Shown: positions 33,985 to 38,928 of the stretch, one piece after another
Position numbering within the stretch: position 1 is the stretch's first letter
Layout: the number at the start of each line of letters is the position of its first letter
Source: Actinomycetota bacterium
GTDB lineage: Bacteria; Actinomycetota; Actinomycetes; Streptosporangiales; Streptosporangiaceae
Direction: 5' to 3'
Assembly (NCBI GenBank): GCA_027314595.1
Contig: DAHVAN010000426.1
Span: 1 to 38,928 of the forward strand
DNA length: 38,928 nt
Position numbers and translations under genes: made by a program
The notes under the pieces: generated by a model
The model's input: the letters and a program-made list of their open reading frames with translations, nothing else
Database searches by the model: none
Told to the model about the DNA's origin: nothing

Positions 33985-34956
33985 CTAGGCTCCCTTCCGC
34001 ATCCCGAACGATGCTTCGGCGTCCGCCACCCGCCGCACCGCTCCCTCCAGGACGCCGGCGCCCTGGCGCAGCAGTTCGAGTACCCGGCGCTGGCCCGGCC
34101 CGGTGAGCGGCACGAGCGGCGGCCTGACGAACCCCGATCCGATCAGGCCCGCCCGCGCGAGCACCCACTTGGCCGCCGCGGGGTTGGTCTCGGTGAAGAT
34201 CACGTCGGTCACCGGGTGCAGCCCGAAGTGCAGGTCCCGTGCCTGGCCGAGCTCGCCCGCCGCCCAGTGCTCGTACATCCGCGCGACCGCCCGCGGCGCC
34301 AGGTTCGCGGTCGCGCTGACGAAGCCGGCCCCGCCGAGGGCCAGCAGCGGCAGGCACAGCAGCTCGATCCCGGACCAGACCAGGGTGTCGCGGCCGGCGA
34401 CGTGCAGCACCCGGGAGAAGTGCTCGAAGTCCCTGGTGGTCTCCTTGACCCCCACGATGTTGTGGTGCGCCCTGCGCAGCCGCGCGACGGTCTCAGGGGC
34501 GATGTCCACCGCGGTGCGCGACGGGACGTTGTAGGCGATGACCGGCAGGTCCGGGAACTCGCGCGCCACCGTGTCATACCAGCTGAACAGGCCCTCCTGG
34601 GTGGGCCGCGCGTAGTACGGGGTGATGATCAGCACCGCGTCCGCGCCCGCGTCCCGCGCGATCGCGGTCAGCTCGAGCGTCTCGCCCAGCCTGGCCGAAC
34701 CGGTGCCTGGCACGAACGGCACCCGGTCGCCGATCTCCGCCGCCGCCGCCCTGATCGCGGCCGCGCGCTCCCGGGTGCTCTGCGCGCTCGGCTCGCCGGT
34801 GGACCCGCCGAGCGAGATGCCGTGCGTGCCGGATTCGAGCTGCCAGCGGACAAGCGCCCGCAGGCCGTCGGGGTCCGGCTCGCCTCCGGCGGTGAACGGG
34901 GAGACCACCGGCGCGATCGAGCCGCGGATCTTAGCCGGGTCGCTACGGAACCTCAT
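33985..34956 (-). CDS. DapA-family aldolase (dihydrodipicolinate synthase-like)
   Basis: The 323-residue class I pyruvate-lyase starts at ATG 34954-34956, inside the end of the FAH-RraA gene (14-base overlap); longer starts lie within that gene. The fold marks are GSTGEPSAQSTRER, ITPYYARPTQEG, VIAYNVPSRTAVDI and the Schiff-base lysine in VGVKETTRDF. In a homoprotocatechuate operon it most likely does the last step, splitting 2,4-dihydroxyhept-2-ene-1,7-dioate to pyruvate and succinic semialdehyde, in place of the class II HpaI. The alternative, a true lysine-pathway DapA, is unlikely in this setting. Confidence 0.85.
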   Translation of the reverse strand: MRFRSDPAKIRGSIAPVVSPFTAGGEPDPDGLRALVRWQLESGTHGISLGGSTGEPSAQSTRERAAAIRAAAAEIGDRVPFVPGTGSARLGETLELTAIARDAGADAVLIITPYYARPTQEGLFSWYDTVAREFPDLPVIAYNVPSRTAVDIAPETVARLRRAHHNIVGVKETTRDFEHFSRVLHVAGRDTLVWSGIELLCLPLLALGGAGFVSATANLAPRAVARMYEHWAAGELGQARDLHFGLHPVTDVIFTETNPAAAKWVLARAGLIGSGFVRPPLVPLTGPGQRRVLELLRQGAGVLEGAVRRVADAEASFGMRKGA

Positions 34957-36415
34957 GACCGTTTCCCCCCTTGCCCGCCAGCCACGCGAGGTACGCGGGC
35001 TGCCACCGCCTGCCGATCGGGTACAGCCCGTCGATCGGCTCGCCCTTGGCCACCTGCTCGCAGATGAACCGTTCCTGCCGCTCCTGCTCCGCGGCCTCAA
35101 GCGCCACCTCCGCGGCCAGGTGAGCGGGCACGACGATCACCCCGTCCGCGTCGCCCGCGACGATGTCGCCGGGCTGCACGGTGACGCCCGCGCACGCGAT
35201 GGCGGTGTTCGTCTCCCACGGCACGTGCCGGCGGCCGAGCGCCGCGGGGTGGGTCGCCGCGTGGTACACGGGGATGGCGAGCTCGCGTAGCGCGGCGGAG
35301 TCCCTGATGGCGCCGTCGGTGACGATGCCGGCCGCTCCCTTCACCTGCGCGCGCAGCGCCAGGATGTCGCCCACCGTGCCCGCGGTCGCGTCCCCGCGCG
35401 CCTCGATCACCAGGACCTCGCCGCGCCGCAGCTGCTCGACCGCGCGCTTTTGCGCGTTCATGCCGCCGCCGTGCTCGGCGAACAGGTCCTCGCGGAACGG
35501 CACGTAGCGCAGCGTCCTGGCGAAGCCGGCCATCTTCGCGGCCGGGCGGGTCGTGTGCAGCCGGTCCAGGGTGACGCAGTTGTACCCGCGCTTGCGCAGC
35601 TGCGCGGCGAGCGTGGCCGTCGCGACCGCGGTGACCGCCGCGAGCAGGTCGGCGGGGCAGTCGCCGGGGCCGGGGGCGGCGCGCGTCCCGTACGCGGCCT
35701 CACGCTGCGCGTCGTCGGCGTGCGGCATCGCGCCCGGCGGGGTGAGCGGGTAGTCCGCTTCGGCGATCGGGCTGCGCAGCCGGCCGCTGCTCTGCCCGCC
35801 CGCGGTCACCTCGACCTCCACCACGTCGCCGGGCCTGACCACCGTGGACCCGGTGGGGGTGCCGGTCAGGATCACGTCGCCGGGCTCGAGCGTGGTGAGC
35901 CGCGAGATGTCGGCGACGATGTCGGCGAAGGAGAACAGCAGGTCGTGCCCGCTGACCGCGTCCTGGCACAGCTCGCCGTTCAGCCAGGCGCGCAGCCGGA
36001 TGTTCTCCGGGTCGACCGTGCGGGCGTCGATCAGGTCCGGTCCCAGGGGCGTGAACCCGTCGATGCCCTTGGACCGGACGTTCGACCCCTTGTCCGCGTA
36101 CCGCAGGTCGTAGACGCCGAAGTCGTTGGCCGCGGTCACCCATCGGACGTGGTCCCAGGCCTGAGCGGCAGGCACCCGCGTTGCCCGGGCGCCGATGACC
36201 AGGGCGACCTCGCCCTCGAACGCCAGCAGCTCGCACCGCGGCGGCCGCCTGACCGGGTCGCCGCCGGCCGCGAGCGTGCTGGGCGGCTTGAGGAAGTACG
36301 ACGGCCATGACGGGAGGCCGCCGCGCTCCATCGCGCGGCTGCGGTAGCTCACGTGCACGGCGACGATCTTCGACGGAGGCTGCGGGCCGTGGCCCGCCAG
36401 CGGTTGTTCTGCCAT
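34943..36415 (-). CDS. FAH-RraA fusion enzyme of the homoprotocatechuate pathway
   Basis: The protein is about 490 residues from ATG 36413-36415 (MAEQPLAGHGPQPPSKIVAV); longer frames run antisense to the next gene. Residues 1 to about 240 are a fumarylacetoacetate-hydrolase domain: metal motif FEGEVALVIG, WVTAANDFGVYDL, KGIDGFTPLGPDL, and LEPGDVILTGTPTG. This is the HpaG-type decarboxylase/isomerase group. Residues about 275-490 are RraA-like: GYNCVTLDRLHTTRPA and the DG-x-IRD core in GIVTDGAIRDSAALRELAIP, resembling class II pyruvate aldolases and oxaloacetate decarboxylases. The fusion probably joins two pathway steps. The TATATACGAT stretch just before the start may be a -10 box. Confidence 0.85.
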   Translation of the reverse strand: MAEQPLAGHGPQPPSKIVAVHVSYRSRAMERGGLPSWPSYFLKPPSTLAAGGDPVRRPPRCELLAFEGEVALVIGARATRVPAAQAWDHVRWVTAANDFGVYDLRYADKGSNVRSKGIDGFTPLGPDLIDARTVDPENIRLRAWLNGELCQDAVSGHDLLFSFADIVADISRLTTLEPGDVILTGTPTGSTVVRPGDVVEVEVTAGGQSSGRLRSPIAEADYPLTPPGAMPHADDAQREAAYGTRAAPGPGDCPADLLAAVTAVATATLAAQLRKRGYNCVTLDRLHTTRPAAKMAGFARTLRYVPFREDLFAEHGGGMNAQKRAVEQLRRGEVLVIEARGDATAGTVGDILALRAQVKGAAGIVTDGAIRDSAALRELAIPVYHAATHPAALGRRHVPWETNTAIACAGVTVQPGDIVAGDADGVIVVPAHLAAEVALEAAEQERQERFICEQVAKGEPIDGLYPIGRRWQPAYLAWLAGKGGNGHEVP

Positions 36416-36596
36416 CGCATCAAGATCGTATATAAGACGCCTCCTGTCTGGCACTCCCCTCCCGGCACAGGCCCGACACGCAGGGGTTGTGTGACGCGGC
36501 GGCGGCGGGACGGGTCCTGGTTTCCTTGCCGGCCTCGAGCTGGTGCGCGGCGCCGCCGCCGTCCCGCCCCGCTCGCGATCGACTAGAGTCGCCTCC
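36416..36596. promoter_or_regulatory. Divergent promoter region of the homoprotocatechuate genes
   Basis: This 181-base gap separates the minus-strand operon from the plus-strand FAH gene. The AT-rich ATCGTATATAAG near 36424-36436 may hold the minus-strand -10 box. It has one half of a GntR-type site (TCGTATA). TAGAGT at about 36583-36588, nine bases before ATG 36597, could be the -10 box of a leaderless plus-strand message. Confidence 0.4.
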
Positions 36597-37433
36597 ATGC
36601 GTTTTGCCACCATCCGTACCGGCGCCGGGACGACCGCGGCGCGACTGGACGGGGCCAGCCTGATTCCGCTTGGGGCCGCCGACGCGGGCGAGCTGCTTGC
36701 CCGCGGCGACGCCTGCTCCGCCCCCGCCCGGCCGGGCGCCGCGCCGGTGCCGGTTGCCGAGGCTGACTTCGCGCCGCTCGTCACCAGCCCTTCCAAGGTC
36801 ATCTGCGTTGGGCTCAATTACCGGACGCACATCATGGAGACGGGGCGGGAGCTGCCGGAGTATCCGACGCTGTTCGCCAAGTTCGCCGAGACGCTGATGG
36901 GGGCGAAGGACGACCTGGAGCTGCCGGCGGTCAGCGAGAAGGTTGACTGGGAGGTCGAGCTCGCGGTGGTGATCGGGTCGCCCGTCTACCGGGGCGACCG
37001 GGACTCGGCGCTCGCGGCGATCGGCGGGTACGCGACCAGCAACGACGTGTCGATGCGGGACTGGCAGCGGCGCACCCTGCAATGGCAGGCCGGGAAGATG
37101 TTCCGGCACTCGACGCCGGTCGGGCCCTACCTGGTCACGCCCGACGAGGTGGACCACGCTCGCGACCTGGAAATCGGGTGCGAGGTCGACGGCGAGGTCA
37201 TGCAGCGGGCGCGGACGTCGGACCTGCTGTTCACGCCCGCGGACGTGGTGGCCTATGCCAGCCAGGCGATCACCTTGCGGCCCGGGGACCTGCTCCTGAC
37301 CGGGACGACCGGCGGTGTGGGGGACGCCCGCAAGCCGCCGGTGTACCTCAAGCCCGGGCAGGTGCTGCGCAGTTACGTCGAGGGGCTCGGGGAGTGCGTG
37401 AACCATTGCGTAGCGGAGAAGCCCGCGCGGTAG
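36597..37433 (+). CDS. Fumarylacetoacetate hydrolase family protein (HpaG/HpaH-like)
   Basis: The 278-residue protein starts at ATG 36597 (MRFATIRTGAGTTAARLDGA). The FAH fold is complete: KVICVGLNYRTHIMETGREL, metal ligands Glu-x-Glu in VDWEVELAVVIG with a later Asp in SNDVSMRDWQ, then FRHSTPVGPYLVTPDEV and LRPGDLLLTGTTGGVG. Members of this family carry out the isomerase, decarboxylase or hydratase steps after ring cleavage. With the FAH-RraA fusion encoded divergently, this protein probably takes a neighbouring step. Which of the two handles which step is open. Confidence 0.88.
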   Translation: MRFATIRTGAGTTAARLDGASLIPLGAADAGELLARGDACSAPARPGAAPVPVAEADFAPLVTSPSKVICVGLNYRTHIMETGRELPEYPTLFAKFAETLMGAKDDLELPAVSEKVDWEVELAVVIGSPVYRGDRDSALAAIGGYATSNDVSMRDWQRRTLQWQAGKMFRHSTPVGPYLVTPDEVDHARDLEIGCEVDGEVMQRARTSDLLFTPADVVAYASQAITLRPGDLLLTGTTGGVGDARKPPVYLKPGQVLRSYVEGLGECVNHCVAEKPAR

Positions 37434-37445
37434 TGGTATAACCAC
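37433..37445. promoter_or_regulatory. GntR (FadR-type) operator
   Basis: GTGGT-ATA-ACCAC is a perfect inverted repeat. The inner TGGTATAACCA matches the T-N-G-T-N3-A-C-N-A pattern of FadR-type GntR regulators. It lies 27 bases before the GntR gene start, over its probable -35 region, with TACGCT as a possible -10 box at about 37458-37463. Self-regulation is the simplest reading. Confidence 0.65.
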
Positions 37446-37471
37446 AACAAAACGGCGTACGCTTTGGTGCT

Positions 37472-38122
37472 GTGAACAAGCAGGAGCGGACCTATACGAT
37501 CCTCAGGGACCGGATCCACTCCGGGACGCATCCGCCCCTGGCGAGGCTGAACATCGACGCGCTCGCCCGTGAACTGGGCGTCAGCGCGATCCCGGTGCGC
37601 GAGGCGCTGCGCCGCCTCGAGGCAGAGGGCTGGGTGAAGTTCCGCCCCAATACGGGCGCGATCGTGGCGCCGGTGGACGACACCATGTGGGAGCAGGAGA
37701 TGGCGGCGGTGGCGGTCCTTGAAGGCGCCGCCACCGCGGAGGCCAGCAGGCGCCTGCGCGTGTCGGACGTGATCAGGCTGCGGAAGATGGCCACCGAGAT
37801 GGACGAGGTCGCCCAGTCCGGTGACATCATGCGGTTCAGCAGGATGAACCGCCGCCTGCACGCCACCATCGTCGCCCGGTGCGCCAACGGCTACCTGCTC
37901 GAACTGCTCGAGCAGACCTGCCAGCGCCTGGACCGCGTCCGCTCGACGATGTTCGCCTACGTGCCTGAGCGAGCCAAGGCATCGGCGGTCGAGCACGCCC
38001 GCCTCATCGACCTGCTCGAATCGGGCGATACCGAGGCCATCGAGCAATACGCGCGCTGGCACAAGCTGCAGACCGTCGAGGCCTACCGCGCCAACCGCGA
38101 GTTCCAGGTCGGCCGGTTATAG
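37472..38122 (+). CDS. GntR family transcriptional regulator (FCD domain)
   Basis: The 216-residue protein starts at GTG 37472 (MNKQERTYTILRDRIHSGTH). The N-terminal winged HTH reads LNIDALARELGVSAIPVREA then LRRLEAEGWV. A helical FCD ligand-binding domain follows (about 80-205), with metal-site residues suggested in RFSRMNRRLHATIVARCANG and in EHARLIDLLESGD. It probably controls the homoprotocatechuate genes beside it, released by a pathway intermediate. Its 3' end overlaps the convergent PPOX gene by 40 bases. Confidence 0.92.
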   Translation: MNKQERTYTILRDRIHSGTHPPLARLNIDALARELGVSAIPVREALRRLEAEGWVKFRPNTGAIVAPVDDTMWEQEMAAVAVLEGAATAEASRRLRVSDVIRLRKMATEMDEVAQSGDIMRFSRMNRRLHATIVARCANGYLLELLEQTCQRLDRVRSTMFAYVPERAKASAVEHARLIDLLESGDTEAIEQYARWHKLQTVEAYRANREFQVGRL

Positions 38123-38550
38123 GTCGCCTCTTGCACGTGGGCGCGCCTGCCGGTGACCGATGTCGGCCGGATCCGGATCCAGTGCGGGTCGTCCGCGGCG
38201 CCGCCCCACGGCTGCAGGGCGAGGTCGTTGAGTTGCCTGACCTCGGCGTCGGACTCGATCTCCTCGGTAAACCCGCTGACCACGACGCTCCAGCCGGAAT
38301 GGGTCTCGATGTCGTACTCGTCGGCCTCGAAGCCGACGAGGTGCCTGCCGCCCACACTGGACAATTTCGATCCGGTGCTCGTGCGGAAGACCACATCCTG
38401 CCCCTGCACCAGGTGGTTCACGGGCAGGATGACAATCTCGCCGTCGGCGAAGAAGCCAACTCGGCCTATCGGGACCGACTCGAGCAGCCGCAAGCAGTCC
38501 GCGAACGGCAGTATCTCCAGCCCCGCGTGATCGGTCGGTTGCACCGTCAT
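38083..38550 (-). CDS. Pyridoxamine 5'-phosphate oxidase family protein
   Basis: The 155-residue protein starts at ATG 38548-38550 with GGGAGGA upstream. A split-barrel flavin-binding core is seen: LRLLESVPIGRVGFFADGEI, VILPVNHLVQGQDVVFRTST, KLSSVGGRHLVGFEADEYD and GWSVVVSGFTEEIES. The last roughly 25 residues (from RRAHVQEATYNRP) are an extension antisense to the end of the GntR gene. Relatives include nitroimidazole-resistance-like and F420-binding proteins; function unknown. Confidence 0.88.
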   Translation of the reverse strand: MTVQPTDHAGLEILPFADCLRLLESVPIGRVGFFADGEIVILPVNHLVQGQDVVFRTSTGSKLSSVGGRHLVGFEADEYDIETHSGWSVVVSGFTEEIESDAEVRQLNDLALQPWGGAADDPHWIRIRPTSVTGRRAHVQEATYNRPTWNSRLAR

Positions 38551-38656
38551 ATCGTCCTCCCCTCGAGGTGGACCCGTTACCTTCACCGTCAGTTCCGGAA
38601 GCGACCGCCGCTACGGCCAGAAGTCCCGGGACCAAGGGCGCTGCGTCCCCTGCCAG

Positions 38657-38770
38657 GGCGCTCATCTGGGTCACCTGACCGGGGCATCTGCGCATCTGGG
38701 TCACCTGACCGGGGCATCTGCGCATCTGGCCCGGTAGAACCGGGGCATCTGCGCATCTGGCCCGGAACCC
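38657..38770 (+). repeat. Array of the dispersed repeat, three copies plus a degenerate one
   Basis: GCATCTGCGCATCTGG recurs at 38684, 38714 and 38745 with a 30-31 base period. A broken first unit (CTCATCTGGGTCACCTGACC) precedes them. Linkers alternate between GTCACCTGACC and CCCGGTAGAACC. The array lies between the PPOX gene and the partial gene at the window end, covering that gene's expected 3' end. Confidence 0.8.
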
Positions 38771-38771
38771 G

Positions 38772-38928
38772 CCGGGCCGGGCGACGGCGGGCCGGGCGGC
38801 CGGGGATGCCAGGTAGAGCACCTGGGCGTAGGGGCCGGACAGCAGCCCGGCGATGATCGTCGTCAGCCGGGCGGCGGGCTTGGGGGTCAGCTCGGCCTCG
38901 ATCGCCCGGGCCTGCCCGGCGTACGGGC
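38772..38928 (-). CDS. Partial unknown protein, C-terminal end entering the window
   Basis: An open minus-strand frame comes in from the window edge and reads PYAGQARAIEAELTPKPAAR then LTTIIAGLLSGPYAQVLYLA, which looks like real helical protein. It continues without a stop through the repeat array (as RARCADAPVLPGQMRRCPG and so on) as far as 38117, overlapping the PPOX gene in another frame. The original stop was probably lost when repeats arrived, or the frame has shifted. Family not recognised. Confidence 0.4.

Noticed and set aside
38657..38770. CRISPR array
   Set aside because: Units repeat every 30-31 bases, but the linkers are nearly identical rather than unique spacers, and no cas gene is near.

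Overview
The window is high-GC DNA with long open antisense frames, GTG starts and several leaderless-looking genes. Together with SepH, a DUF574 methyltransferase, a DUF5999 protein, a RamB-type regulator and an MMPL lipid-type exporter, this points to a mycelial actinomycete, in the broad Streptomycetales/Streptosporangiales range. The species cannot be fixed from sequence alone. No rRNA, tRNA, CRISPR array or complete insertion sequence was seen.

Left part (1-11,000). A SWIM zinc-finger protein and the start of a DUF5691 protein (cut by the window edge) form a minus-strand operon. Then come a DUF574 methyltransferase divergent from a phthalate-dioxygenase-type Rieske oxygenase, an ABC-2 drug-export pair, an ASCH-SnoaL fusion protein, a sulfotransferase with a PPOX-class flavin/F420 enzyme, a GH1 beta-glucosidase and a GNAT acetyltransferase. 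The GNAT gene is followed by three consecutive strong hairpins.

Middle (11,000-25,000). A 71-residue HTH regulator is divergent from a Nudix-like protein across a cluster of palindromes. Next is a decayed zone (about 12,920-13,980) with a truncated metallo-hydrolase copy and a frameshifted small gene, followed by the intact metallo-hydrolase. After that come a membrane-anchored penicillin-binding transpeptidase with a PGYGQQ-repeat cytoplasmic tail, uvrA, small conserved genes, and a 585-base non-coding stretch with a DasR-like site and a 19-bp inverted repeat. An ECF sigma/anti-sigma pair follows, convergent with sepH, whose reading frame runs past its conserved end into the antisense of the sigma operon.

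Right part (25,000-38,928). An MMPL exporter is divergent from a small membrane protein. Isocitrate lyase is divergent from its likely RamB-type regulator. A homoprotocatechuate (3,4-dihydroxyphenylacetate) meta-cleavage operon follows: an FAH-RraA fusion, a DapA-type aldolase, HpaE and HpaD on the minus strand, with a second FAH enzyme and a GntR regulator on the plus strand. The expected pathway runs from ring cleavage by HpaD, through semialdehyde oxidation by HpaE, decarboxylation/isomerisation and hydration by FAH-family enzymes, to aldol cleavage. The products would feed central metabolism beside the glyoxylate-shunt gene. The ring hydroxylase is not in the window.

A family of about 24-bp intergenic repeats (core GCATCTGCGCATCTGGCCC) occurs at three distant sites, each time at gene 3' ends.
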